DNA of 64,000 nt from Reyranella massiliensis 521 (GCF_000312425.1 NZ_HE997181.1:5607400-5671399); one strand, 5' to 3'. Shown: positions 32,364 to 40,955, counted from the first letter of the stretch. Program-made: numbers and translations. The notes: a model not told the origin generated them from the sequence alone.

Positions 32364-33515
32364 ATGGCTTCGTCAGATATCACGGTAACGCCGGTCCAGG
32401 GCAAAGCCGACCTCAAGACGTTCATCACCCTGCCCAAGCGTCTCTATGCCGGGCAGAAGGGCTATGTCCCGCACCTCGACCTGGAGCGGAGGGAAGCCTT
32501 CACGCCGGGCAAGAATCCGTTGTTCGAGCATGTCGAGGTCCAGTTCTTCCTGGCGCGTCGCGCCGGTCGCGTGGTCGGCCGCATCGCCGCCCAGGTCGAC
32601 CGCGCCTACCTCGAACGCTACACCGACAGCACCGGGCACTTCGGCTGCCTTGCGGCGGAGGACGACCCGGCGGTCTTTGCGGCCTTGTTCGCGGCCGCCG
32701 AAGCCTGGCTCAAGGCCAAGGGCATGGTGCGTGCGACCGGCCCGTTCAGCCTGTCGGTCAACGAAGAGGTCGGATTGCTGATCCACGGCTTCGAGAGCCG
32801 GCCGGTCCTCATGGTTCCCTGGGATCCGCCCTATGCCGGCGGCCGCGTCGAGGGCTGCGGCTACAGGAAGGTGAAGGATCTCTTCTCCTACGACTACGAC
32901 GTCCAGAATGCGCCGGAGACGATCGGCGCCAAGCTGCTGGCGCGGGCGGGCATGGGCAACCGGGTGAAGGTGCGCACCGCCAACATGGAGATGTTCGACG
33001 CCGAGGTCCGCACCCTGGTCGGCGTCTTCAACGATGCCTGGAGCGACAATTGGGGGTTCGTGCCCTTCACCCAGTCCGAAATCGACCACGCTTCCAAGGC
33101 CTTCGGGCCGGTGATCGTGCCGGAGCTGGCGGTCTTCGTGGATGTCGACGACGAGACGGTGGCCTTCATCGTGGCGCTCACCAACCTCAACGAGGCGATC
33201 CGCGACTTCAACGGCAAGCTGGGGCCGGTGAATCTGGTGAAACTCCTCTATCGGTTGAAGATCGCCGGCGTCGGCAGTACTCGTGTGCCGCTGATGGGCG
33301 TGAAGAAGAAGTTCCGCAACCATCCGCTGATGGGAGCAGGGCTGGCGATGATCGCCATCGATCACCTGAGGCAGAACGGCAAGCGGCTGGGCAAGACCTC
33401 GGCCGAACTGGGCTGGATCCTCGAAGACAACAAGGCCACCAACAACATCATCCGGTCCGTGGGCGGCGTGCACTACAAGACGCACCGTCTCTACGAGAAA
33501 GCTCTGGTGGGGTGA
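32364..33515 (+). CDS. GNAT-like N-acyltransferase, candidate bacterial ceramide synthase
   Basis: 383 residues. The carboxy-terminal half (about 150-375) resembles a GNAT fold, with ELGWILEDNKATNNIIRSVGG near the end, the 'WILEDN' block of a large family often labelled as hypothetical or dATP pyrophosphohydrolase. In Caulobacter a GNAT-type protein in this gene set is the N-acyltransferase that completes ceramide synthesis. The amino-terminal half has FEHVEVQFFLARRAGRVVGRIAAQ. Start ATG 32364 follows GAGG. The following MFS gene starts inside its stop. Function by context; family match moderate. Confidence 0.75.
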   Translation: MASSDITVTPVQGKADLKTFITLPKRLYAGQKGYVPHLDLERREAFTPGKNPLFEHVEVQFFLARRAGRVVGRIAAQVDRAYLERYTDSTGHFGCLAAEDDPAVFAALFAAAEAWLKAKGMVRATGPFSLSVNEEVGLLIHGFESRPVLMVPWDPPYAGGRVEGCGYRKVKDLFSYDYDVQNAPETIGAKLLARAGMGNRVKVRTANMEMFDAEVRTLVGVFNDAWSDNWGFVPFTQSEIDHASKAFGPVIVPELAVFVDVDDETVAFIVALTNLNEAIRDFNGKLGPVNLVKLLYRLKIAGVGSTRVPLMGVKKKFRNHPLMGAGLAMIAIDHLRQNGKRLGKTSAELGWILEDNKATNNIIRSVGGVHYKTHRLYEKALVG

Positions 33516-34783
33516 GCGCTCCAGGTTCTTCCCCACGCAACCCGGCCGCCTCCGGCCCCGTTCCCCGAGTGTCGGCCTTCGCGCCGCTCGCCAACAAGTC
33601 GTTCCTGGCGATGTGGACGGCCAACCTGATGTCCAACGTCGGCGGCTGGATGCAGAATACTGGCGCGGCCTGGGAGATGACGAGCCTGACGCAGGAGCCG
33701 ATCTTCGTGGCCCTGCTGGCGGCGGCCGGCACCTTGCCGATGTTCCTGTTCTGCTTCTTGGCCGGCATCCTGGCCGACCGTTTCGATCGCCGCCGCTACA
33801 TCATCTGCTGCCAGATCTGGATGATGGCGGTGGCCGCCACACTCGCGGTCCTAGCCTTCCTGGGCAAGCTAGACCACTGGAGCCTGCTCGGCCTCTCCTT
33901 CTGCATGGGGCTGGGCAATGCCATGAATGCACCGGCCTGGCATGCCGTCGTGCCGGAGATCGTCTCGGGGCCGCAACTTCGGCCCGCCATCGCGCTGAAC
34001 AGCGCCGGCTTCAACCTCGCGCGTACCATCGGCCCGGTCATCGGTCAGCTTCTGCTGAGCCTGGTCGGCGTGTTCCTGCTCTTCACCATCAACGCCTTCA
34101 CCTATATCGGCGTCATCTTTGCCATGCGGGCCTGGAAGCGGCCGGCCGAGGCGCGGGCCGCGCAGCGTCGCGAGGGCTTCGCCGAAGCCGCCCGGGCGGG
34201 CATCGCCTTCGTACGCGGCTCGACCGAGCTTCGGGCGATCTTCGCTCGCGGCCTCTGCTTCTTCGTGCCCGGCATCGCCTTGGGCACCCTGCTGCCGGTG
34301 ATCGGCCGCTTCGAGCTCGGCCTCGACGAGTTCGACTTCGGCATTCTCTATGGCGTCTTCGGAATCGGCGCGGTCGCGGCTGCCTTCGCCATGCCGCGGA
34401 TCAACCGCCTGCTGGGCGCCGACCGCGCCAACATCTGGGCGATGGGCATCTCGGCAGCCGCCACGATGCTGGCGGCGCTGGCCATGGTCCCCTGGGTGGT
34501 TGGCATCGTCGTCGCCATCAACGGCGCCTGCTGGATCACTGTCATCGCCAATAACGGCACTTCAGTGCAAATGATCCTGCCCAACTACATGCGTGCGCGT
34601 GGCATGGCGGTGCACCAGATGGTGTTCTTCGGCGCGATGGTGGTCGGCTCCCTGCTGTGGGGAAAGATCGCCAACTTCTTCGGCGTGCAGGCTGCGCTGA
34701 TCGCCTCGTCGGTGGCGCTGGTGCCGCTCACCGTGCTCGCTGCGTCGATCCGGCTGCCGGGCTCGACGACGCCGCGTGTCTGA
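33512..34783 (+). CDS. MFS transporter coupled to the ceramide cluster
   Basis: 423 residues, about 12 membrane helices, MFS_3/EntS-like exporter family. The inter-helix 2-3 loop carries the MFS signature GILADRFDRRRY. GTG at 33512 overlaps the stop of the N-acyltransferase gene (GTGA), so the transporter is translationally coupled to lipid enzymes. Hydrophobic-compound or lipid movement would fit, but the substrate is unknown. It ends the co-directional run that starts at 27085. Confidence 0.88.
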   Translation: MSAPGSSPRNPAASGPVPRVSAFAPLANKSFLAMWTANLMSNVGGWMQNTGAAWEMTSLTQEPIFVALLAAAGTLPMFLFCFLAGILADRFDRRRYIICCQIWMMAVAATLAVLAFLGKLDHWSLLGLSFCMGLGNAMNAPAWHAVVPEIVSGPQLRPAIALNSAGFNLARTIGPVIGQLLLSLVGVFLLFTINAFTYIGVIFAMRAWKRPAEARAAQRREGFAEAARAGIAFVRGSTELRAIFARGLCFFVPGIALGTLLPVIGRFELGLDEFDFGILYGVFGIGAVAAAFAMPRINRLLGADRANIWAMGISAAATMLAALAMVPWVVGIVVAINGACWITVIANNGTSVQMILPNYMRARGMAVHQMVFFGAMVVGSLLWGKIANFFGVQAALIASSVALVPLTVLAASIRLPGSTTPRV

Positions 34784-34799
34784 CATGCTTTTGCGCCCT

Positions 34800-35224
34800 T
34801 TCCACCACAAGCGACCTGAAAATTTACGAGCCGGGGCAGAATCTTCTTGTAACCGTGTCGATTAGTTGTAGATAGCCAACGTACAAGACGCCCACGCACG
34901 TGCCGCTGGCCCTTAGTGGTTACGCAACGACGGAAAGTGTTCTTTTTGGCAGTGCCGGCTTTAGCCGGGTCCGGGAAGGAGCTTCTGAGATGGTTGCTTA
35001 CCGCGCGGGGCGCGTTCCCCGCTATTATGTCGTTAGCCCGGTTGATTCCGGCCGGGCCATGTCAGACACACCTTTCGTGTTCGCTCTGCCGCTGAAGCGG
35101 CATCAGACCCCGTCGAGTATCGGCTGACGCATGCCGTCGGTCGGGCGCTGCCCGATCTGACGCCATACGTCCCGTTCGACCTTTGCACTGACAATCTGAC
35201 GATTTGACGGGGAACCCCCCAGCG
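34800..35224 (+). promoter_or_regulatory. structured leader of ornithine decarboxylase, candidate speF element
   Basis: About 425 bases ahead of ornithine decarboxylase hold no ordinary gene but a chain of hairpins: CCGGC/GCCGG (34955-34968), GCGGGG/CCCCGC (35005-35022), GCCCGG/CCGGGC (35036-35057), TGCCGC/GCGGCA with TGAA loop (35087-35102) and TCGGGC/GCCCGA (35141-35155). Alphaproteobacteria are known to carry a conserved speF RNA element before ornithine decarboxylase genes; length and position fit. I could not compare it base by base with the model, so the call is putative. A well-initiated short ORF lies inside it. Confidence 0.55.
34990..35127 (+). CDS. 45-codon upstream ORF in the ornithine decarboxylase leader
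   Basis: Begins MVAYRAGRVPRYYVV and ends at TGA 35127, 97 bases before the decarboxylase start. AAGGAG at 34976-34981 sits eight bases before the ATG, as strong a ribosome site as any in this window. The peptide has five Arg and one Lys. Three of the leader's hairpins fall inside it, so translation and RNA folding would compete. In gammaproteobacteria a leader peptide (SpeFL) senses ornithine ahead of speF; a similar role here is inference, and the ORF might be coincidence. Confidence 0.5.
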   Translation: MVAYRAGRVPRYYVVSPVDSGRAMSDTPFVFALPLKRHQTPSSIG

Positions 35225-36355
35225 ATGACCGAGCGTATTTTTCGTTATCTCCGCGAGCAGCAGCCCGAAACCCCGTGCCTGGTGATCGACCTCGACGTGG
35301 TCGAGAACAACTACCGGCGCATGCGCGAGCTGCTGCCGGCGGCCCACATCTTCTATGCCGTGAAGGCCAACCCTGCGGCGCAGATCCTGTCGCGCCTGGC
35401 TGCAGCCGGTTCGAAGTTCGACACCGCCAGCCGCGGCGAGATCGAGCTGGTGCAGGCCAATGGCGTCTCGGCCGACCGCATCTCCTTCGGCAACACCATC
35501 AAGAAGGAAAAGGACATCGCCTGGGCCTATCAGCAGGGCGTGCGCCTGTTCGCCTTCGACAGCGAGGCCGAGCTGCAGAAGCTCGCCCGCGTGGCGCCGG
35601 GCGCCCGCGTGTTCTGCCGCGTGCTGGTCGATTGCGGCGGCGCCGAATGGCCGCTCAGCAAGAAGTTCGGCTGCGCACCGGAAATGGCCAAGGACCTGCT
35701 GCGCAAGGCCAAGGAGTGGGGGCTCGATGCCTACGGCATCTCCTTCCATGTCGGCAGCCAGCAGACCGACCTCGACCAGTGGGACCGGGCGCTGGCCCAG
35801 GTCTCGCAGATGTTCTTCGCGCTCGCCGAAGCAGGCGTGGACCTGCGCATGGTCAACCTGGGCGGCGGCTTCCCCGCGCGCTACCGGGCGGAGGTGAACA
35901 GCATCGAGGCCTACTGCGAAGCGGTCGGCCGCGCGCTGGTGCGCCACTTCGGCAACCGCATGCCGGAGGTCATCATCGAGCCGGGCCGTTCCATGGTGGG
36001 CGACGCCGGGGTGATCCAGAGCGAAGTCGTGCTGGTCTCGCGCAAGGCGGCCAACGACCGCAAGCGCTGGGTCTACCTCGACATCGGCAAGTTCTCCGGC
36101 CTCGCCGAGACCATGGACGAGAGCATCAAGTACCGGCTGCGCACGAGCCGCGACGGCACGCGCGTCGGTCCCGTGGTGCTGGCCGGCCCCACTTGCGATT
36201 CCGCGGATATTCTCTACGAGAAGACGGAGTACAAACTGCCTCTGTCCCTCAAGCCGGGCGACAAGGTCGAGATCCTCTCGACCGGCGCCTACACGACGAC
36301 CTATTCGTCGGTCGCCTTCAACGGTTTTGCGCCGCTCAAGGCGGTCTGCATCTGA
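35225..36355 (+). CDS. ornithine/lysine decarboxylase, PLP alanine-racemase fold
   Basis: 376 residues. Fold-type III decarboxylase: PLP Lys in FYAVKANPAAQIL (about 45-57), FDTASRGEIELV, the GGGFPARY phosphate loop, IEPGRSMVGDAG, and the second-subunit active site GPTCDSADILYEK with Cys and Asp. Converts ornithine to putrescine. ATG at 35225 follows GGGGAA, which could pair with the CCCCCC next to it, so the ribosome site may be weakly masked. It is followed by homospermidine synthase, which uses putrescine. Confidence 0.94.
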   Translation: MTERIFRYLREQQPETPCLVIDLDVVENNYRRMRELLPAAHIFYAVKANPAAQILSRLAAAGSKFDTASRGEIELVQANGVSADRISFGNTIKKEKDIAWAYQQGVRLFAFDSEAELQKLARVAPGARVFCRVLVDCGGAEWPLSKKFGCAPEMAKDLLRKAKEWGLDAYGISFHVGSQQTDLDQWDRALAQVSQMFFALAEAGVDLRMVNLGGGFPARYRAEVNSIEAYCEAVGRALVRHFGNRMPEVIIEPGRSMVGDAGVIQSEVVLVSRKAANDRKRWVYLDIGKFSGLAETMDESIKYRLRTSRDGTRVGPVVLAGPTCDSADILYEKTEYKLPLSLKPGDKVEILSTGAYTTTYSSVAFNGFAPLKAVCI

Positions 36356-36380
36356 ACTGACACACTACAGGCGTACGGAA

Positions 36381-36408
36381 CAACGGGGCCTTGAGAAAGG
36401 CCCCGTTG
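36381..36408 (+). terminator. hairpin between decarboxylase and homospermidine synthase genes
   Basis: A perfect 12-base-pair stem (36381-36392 with 36397-36408) and a four-base loop GAGA. Only a weak T tract follows (CTGTTTAT), so termination is probably partial and would lower expression of the downstream gene. Confidence 0.7.
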
Positions 36409-36449
36409 CTGTTTATCGACCACCCACAACCATGAAAGGGGGAGCTGAA

Positions 36450-37892
36450 ATGGCGAAGAAGATCGCACGCAAGCCTTCCAGCAAGAAGTATCTCGATTTC
36501 AAGGGCCGCATGGTCATGCTTGGCTTCGGCTCGATCGGGCAAGGCGTGCTGCCTCTGATCTTCCGCCATATCGGCATCAAGCCGTCGCAGATCACCATCA
36601 TCGCCGACGAAATGCGCGGCGGCGAGGACGAAGCCAAGCGCTTCGGCGTCGAGTTCATCAAGAAGCGCCTGACCCAGGCCAACTACCGCCGGGTGCTGGC
36701 CGGTCGTCTCGGCAAGGGCGATTTCCTGGTCAATCTGTCGGTCGAGATCGCCTCGACGGCACTGGTCGAATTCTGCCAAGAGCACGGCGCGCTCTACCTC
36801 GACACCTGCATTGAGCCGTGGCCGGGCGGCTACACCGATCCGTCGGTTCCGGTGTCGCACCGCTCCAACTATGCGCTGCGCGAGACCCTGCTGAAGCTGA
36901 AGCCGCGCTATGCCGGCGGCCCGACGGCGGTGATCGCCCACGGCGCCAATCCGGGCCTGGTCTCGCACTTCACCAAGCAGGCGTTGATGAACGTCGCCCG
37001 CGACACCGGCGTGAAGACCAAGGCGCCGACCACTCGCGAAGGCTGGGGCAAGCTCGCCCGCCGACTGGGCATCAAGGTGATCCATGTCGCCGAACGCGAT
37101 ACGCAAGTCTCGCCGATCCCCAAGGAAGTCGGCGAGTTCGTCAACACCTGGTCGATCGACGGCTTCGTGGCCGAGGGCTGCCAGCCTGCCGAGATGGGCT
37201 GGGGCACGCACGAGAAGACGCTCCCGCCCGACGGCGCGCGTCACAAGTTCGGCTGCGATGCCGCGATCTACTTGAACCGGCCCGGTCTTCTGACGCGCGT
37301 GCGCACCTGGACCCCGATCGAGGGGCCGTTCCACGGCTTCATCATCACGCACAACGAGTCGATCTCGATGGCCGACTACTTCACGTTGCGCGAGGGCAAG
37401 CGGGTGGTCTACCGGCCGACCGTGCACTACGCCTACCATCCCTGCGACCAGGCGATCATGTCGATGCACGAATGCGCCGGCAAGAATTTCAAGCAGCAGA
37501 AGCGCCAGCGCCTGATCGTCGACGAGATCACCTCGGGCCGCGACGAGCTCGGCGTGCTGCTGATGGGCCACAAGAAGGGCGCCTACTGGTATGGCTCGCA
37601 GCTCGACGTCCACGAGGCGCGCAAGCTGACGCCCTACAACAACGCGACCTCGATCCAGGTCTGCGCGCCGGTGCTCTCGGGCATCATCTGGGCGCTCGAG
37701 AACCCGGAGCGCGGCGTCGTCGAAGCCGACGAACTCGACTTCGAGCGCAACCTTGAGATCTGCATGCCGTATCTCGGCCCGGTCGTCGGCAAGTACAGCG
37801 ACTGGACTCCGCTCGAGGGCCGTGCAGCGCTGTTCCCCGAGGACCTCGACCGCAAGGACCCCTGGCAGTTCAAGAACTTCCGCGTGGTCTGA
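36450..37892 (+). CDS. hss: homospermidine synthase
   Basis: 480 residues, full length for bacterial homospermidine synthase. Rossmann-type GFGSIGQGVLPL near the start (about 24-35), IAHGANPGLVSHF, and the strongly conserved GWGTHEKTLP. Makes homospermidine from two putrescines using NAD(+) as a prosthetic group. Start ATG at 36450 follows GGGGGAGC; an ATG six codons upstream would include this site. With the decarboxylase it forms a complete ornithine-to-homospermidine route, the usual alphaproteobacterial long polyamine. Confidence 0.95.
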   Translation: MAKKIARKPSSKKYLDFKGRMVMLGFGSIGQGVLPLIFRHIGIKPSQITIIADEMRGGEDEAKRFGVEFIKKRLTQANYRRVLAGRLGKGDFLVNLSVEIASTALVEFCQEHGALYLDTCIEPWPGGYTDPSVPVSHRSNYALRETLLKLKPRYAGGPTAVIAHGANPGLVSHFTKQALMNVARDTGVKTKAPTTREGWGKLARRLGIKVIHVAERDTQVSPIPKEVGEFVNTWSIDGFVAEGCQPAEMGWGTHEKTLPPDGARHKFGCDAAIYLNRPGLLTRVRTWTPIEGPFHGFIITHNESISMADYFTLREGKRVVYRPTVHYAYHPCDQAIMSMHECAGKNFKQQKRQRLIVDEITSGRDELGVLLMGHKKGAYWYGSQLDVHEARKLTPYNNATSIQVCAPVLSGIIWALENPERGVVEADELDFERNLEICMPYLGPVVGKYSDWTPLEGRAALFPEDLDRKDPWQFKNFRVV

Positions 37893-37931
37893 TAAAGCAT
37901 TAGAATTACGGGAGAATTTCTCCTGATTTCG

Positions 37932-37985
37932 GCGGTGCGTCGGTCTGGCCTAGTTGCTTCTAGGTTCTGATCACGCACCGCTTTT
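37932..37985 (+). terminator. intrinsic terminator after homospermidine synthase
   Basis: GCGGTGCG (37932-37939) pairs with CGCACCGC (37974-37981), with an inner CCTAG/CTAGG stem, and four T residues follow at 37982-37985. It lies 40 bases past the hss stop and closes the polyamine unit. Confidence 0.82.
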
Positions 37986-38510
37986 CATTTGTGGGCCTAA
38001 TTAAGGTTGCCACTGTAGCGCGAGGTATTCATTGGCGGCTTGTACTGCCCCGCCGCACTGCCGCTAAGGCGATCGAGAGCCTGCTCTCATCGTCTACGGT
38101 CTTAGTTGGCCATAGGCCTTGTCCAAACCGTCTTGAGGTCGACGCCAAGTCTTGGTGCGCGCTCGTCAATCCGGAGGTCGGAAGCGGCGAAAGGAAAGGC
38201 CGCCCGCGAGAAGGTGGCAACGCGTGAGCCGATTATTGATACCAGTACAAGCAAGCTCCTAGTCGAGCGCAAAGCGCGACACGCCGTTCAAGGAAATCGA
38301 GGATATCGGTCGCTCTCCGACCCCTGACCGTCACCGCACGCCGAAAGCAGGCACTGTGCAGGGCCGGGCGACAAGGGCCGCCGCCGATAGGCGAGGTTTC
38401 GACGCTCCTTCGCCACACATGACCGCCGGCGTGGCTCTTTTGGTGCGAAGGACTAGAATTTACACATGCCAACTGCGATTAATGGTTGGCTCACGGGGGA
38501 GATTGAGATC
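37986..38510. other. 525-base stretch without a supported gene
   Basis: Between the hss terminator and the mechanosensitive channel. Only short open frames without good ribosome sites are present on either strand. Local G+C is lower than in the neighbouring genes. I see no tRNA, no repeat and no remnant of a known gene; it must hold the channel promoter. Confidence 0.6.
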
Positions 38511-40775
38511 TTGAACGCACTTCGTTCGTTTGCTTTTGCACTATCGTTGGCTCTCGCGTTTGTGGCTTCAGCCCAAGCCCAAACGCCGGCAACCCCTGCA
38601 TCGCTGCCTGCGGGTCTGTCGCAACAGCAGTTTGACTCGCTGGTCGACGCGATAAGCAATTCGGTTACGGAGAAGTTGAAGGTCGACCAAGCGAATACGC
38701 CAGCGGCGGCTCCCGAACCTGCTCCCGCGGCTTCCAGTTCCAAGTCCAAATCGAAGGCGCCACCGCCTCCCAAGATTGTTCATGTCGAGCCCAAAGCAGG
38801 ACCCGATCCATTCGTCGCCTTCATCGACGGTACGACACGGGTCGTGCGGGCCCTGCCGGCCCTCGGCGACCATCTCGCGCTGATTCCATCCCTACTCGAC
38901 CAGCGAGAAACAGGGGGGCGCGGCACGTCGACCTTCCTATTGTTGCTAGGCGCTGTGGCGGTTGTCGCGGTGGCCGCCGAAGCGGTGTTGCGCCTATTGC
39001 TACATCGCTTGCGCGCACGGCTTGCAGCAAATGCTGTACCGGAGAACGGCGTTCCATCGCTTCTCTACCTCGCGGGTCTTGCCGTGTTGGATGGGCTCGG
39101 TGTCCTCGTCGTCTGGTTGGTCTGCAATGCCGCCACAGGAGCCTGGTTTACGGGTGCCACAGGACAAGACAAGCTGGCCGCTGCTGTTCTAGCCGGCATC
39201 TTTTCTTGGCGGCTGTACGTCTTGCTGTTCCGTATCGTGCTCCAGCCGGAACTGCCGGCGGCGCGGCTCTGCGCGGCAGGTAATCACGAAGCGAAGACCA
39301 TGTACCTGCGAATTGCCGCGGTGATGTTGGTCATCGTCTTCATGCGCATTCTCAACCAAGTACTGACGGCCATCCGCACTCCTCAAGATGCGATTGCTAC
39401 CTTCCAAGTGATCGCCGGCCTGATCTACCTGGCGACATTCCTGTGGTTGGCATATCGGTCGCGGCGGGCCGCGCAGCAGTGGTTCGGCGGCCTTGGTGAG
39501 CTTGCACCACTGATCGGCGGCGTTGGTCGCAAGTGGATTCCCATTGCGCCGCTGTTCTTCACCGCTCTGGGTTTGACGCTGATCTACGGCGCCGTGTCGG
39601 GCTACATGTTCGTCGGGAAGGCGATGATCCTGACGCTGAATCTCGTCGTCGGCGTACTGATTTTCGAGACGCTGATGCAGGCTCTTGTCCGACGTCTCGA
39701 TTCGCAGCTCGCCGGCAAGACGCCGGCCGGGGACGTTCCCAAGCTGCCCGACGTCGTGGCGCGCTGCATCCGCGTTGCTGTTCTGATCAGTGTCGCGGTG
39801 ATGATTGCCGAGAGCTGGGTCGTCCAGGTGCTTGGTCTAGTCGATGCAAGCGAATGGGAGCAGTTGACACGGTCTTCGCGCACTGCAGGCGTCACCTTGT
39901 TCGTGGCTTTCGTTGCTTGGGAGCTCTTCAAGTACATGACTGAGCCCTATGTCGGCAGAAAAACCAAGGATGCCGCGCAGGCAATTGCCGACGGCGACGC
40001 GAATGCAGGACCGGCTTCCCGGCTCAGCACCATGATGCCGCTGATACGGCGGACCGCGGCTGTGCTGATCATCCTGATTGCTGTGATGATTGCCCTACAG
40101 GATTTTGGCATCAACATCACGCCCTTGATCGCCGGTGCCTCTGTTTTCGGAATCGCGATTTCCTTCGGCAGCCAAACGCTCGTCAAGGACATCGTATCGG
40201 GTCTGTTCTACCTCTCCGACGATGCCTTCCGCGTTGGCGAGTATATCGACTGTGGCAAAGCCAAGGGCACGGTCGAGGGCTTCACGCTACGCTCGATCAA
40301 GCTCCGCCACCAGAACGGCCAAGTACACACCATTCCGTTCGGGCAGCTCGGTCAGATCACGAATTTCAGCCGCGACTGGATCACGGTGAAGTTTAACTTG
40401 CGCTTCGCCCGCGATACGGACATCGAGAAGCTGCGCAAGGCATCCAAGAAGATCGGTGCTGAGATGATGGAGATGCCCGCCATCGCCAGTCAGATTCTGG
40501 CACCGTTCAAGATGCAAGGCGTTGCCGACATCGCAGGCAATGCCTTGGTGGTGCGGTTCAAGTTCACGGCAAGGCCCGGCAATCCTGCGGCGATCCAGCG
40601 AGAAGCCTTGAAGCGCATGTTCAGCACTTTCCCTGCAATGGGCTTCGAGTTCGCCAAGGAAGGAGCCAATGTCGTGCTGCATACAGCGCCGTCTTCCGGA
40701 GAGGCACAAACCGAAACGTCTGCGGCCATGCAACCAGCCGGGCCTCAGACTCCCGTTCCAGTGGCTGCCAGTTGA
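38511..40775 (+). CDS. large MscS-family mechanosensitive channel
   Basis: 754 residues. Signal peptide (about 1-23, ending AQA), a Pro/Ala/Ser/Lys-rich linker, about ten membrane helices, then the MscS core (about 490-690). Pore-helix motif ASVFGIAISFGSQTLVKDIVSGLFYLSDD is diagnostic and is followed by the beta domain (GTVEGFTLRSIKLRHQNGQ). The long multi-helix amino half resembles the large MscK/YbiO/YbdG-type channels. I chose TTG at 38511 because it gives a clean signal peptide and follows GGGGGAG; an ATG at 38466 would add 15 residues before it. Role: osmotic release valve. Confidence 0.9.
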   Translation: MNALRSFAFALSLALAFVASAQAQTPATPASLPAGLSQQQFDSLVDAISNSVTEKLKVDQANTPAAAPEPAPAASSSKSKSKAPPPPKIVHVEPKAGPDPFVAFIDGTTRVVRALPALGDHLALIPSLLDQRETGGRGTSTFLLLLGAVAVVAVAAEAVLRLLLHRLRARLAANAVPENGVPSLLYLAGLAVLDGLGVLVVWLVCNAATGAWFTGATGQDKLAAAVLAGIFSWRLYVLLFRIVLQPELPAARLCAAGNHEAKTMYLRIAAVMLVIVFMRILNQVLTAIRTPQDAIATFQVIAGLIYLATFLWLAYRSRRAAQQWFGGLGELAPLIGGVGRKWIPIAPLFFTALGLTLIYGAVSGYMFVGKAMILTLNLVVGVLIFETLMQALVRRLDSQLAGKTPAGDVPKLPDVVARCIRVAVLISVAVMIAESWVVQVLGLVDASEWEQLTRSSRTAGVTLFVAFVAWELFKYMTEPYVGRKTKDAAQAIADGDANAGPASRLSTMMPLIRRTAAVLIILIAVMIALQDFGINITPLIAGASVFGIAISFGSQTLVKDIVSGLFYLSDDAFRVGEYIDCGKAKGTVEGFTLRSIKLRHQNGQVHTIPFGQLGQITNFSRDWITVKFNLRFARDTDIEKLRKASKKIGAEMMEMPAIASQILAPFKMQGVADIAGNALVVRFKFTARPGNPAAIQREALKRMFSTFPAMGFEFAKEGANVVLHTAPSSGEAQTETSAAMQPAGPQTPVPVAAS

Positions 40776-40844
40776 CGCGCTTGTCTCTGTCGCACGAACG
40801 ATCTCGACCAGCGAGAAGTCCCGAATCTTGAGGAACTCAAGAAG

Positions 40845-40955
40845 TCAGACCGATGGCTCGGTGCGAACCTGCGGGACATAGGACGGTGTCCCGTAGGCGC
40901 CAATCGGATAGATGGGGCCTTCGCGGGTGTCTGTCCGAAAGTGGAGGGTGTTCAT
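40845..40955 (-). CDS. 36-residue putative small protein
   Basis: Begins MNTLHFRTDTREGPIYP and ends at 40845. The ribosome site is very strong: AAGGAGG ends three to five bases before the ATG. The peptide is rich in Gly, Pro and Tyr with no membrane helix. A longer form from ATG 41105, which overlaps the divergent patatin start (CATG), is possible but lacks a ribosome site. It lies in a 328-base gap otherwise without a gene. No family is recognised. Confidence 0.42.
   Translation of the reverse strand: MNTLHFRTDTREGPIYPIGAYGTPSYVPQVRTEPSV

Noticed and set aside
37991..38327. Short open frames between hss and the channel
   Set aside because: No ribosome sites, no recognisable domain, overlapping each other in different frames.
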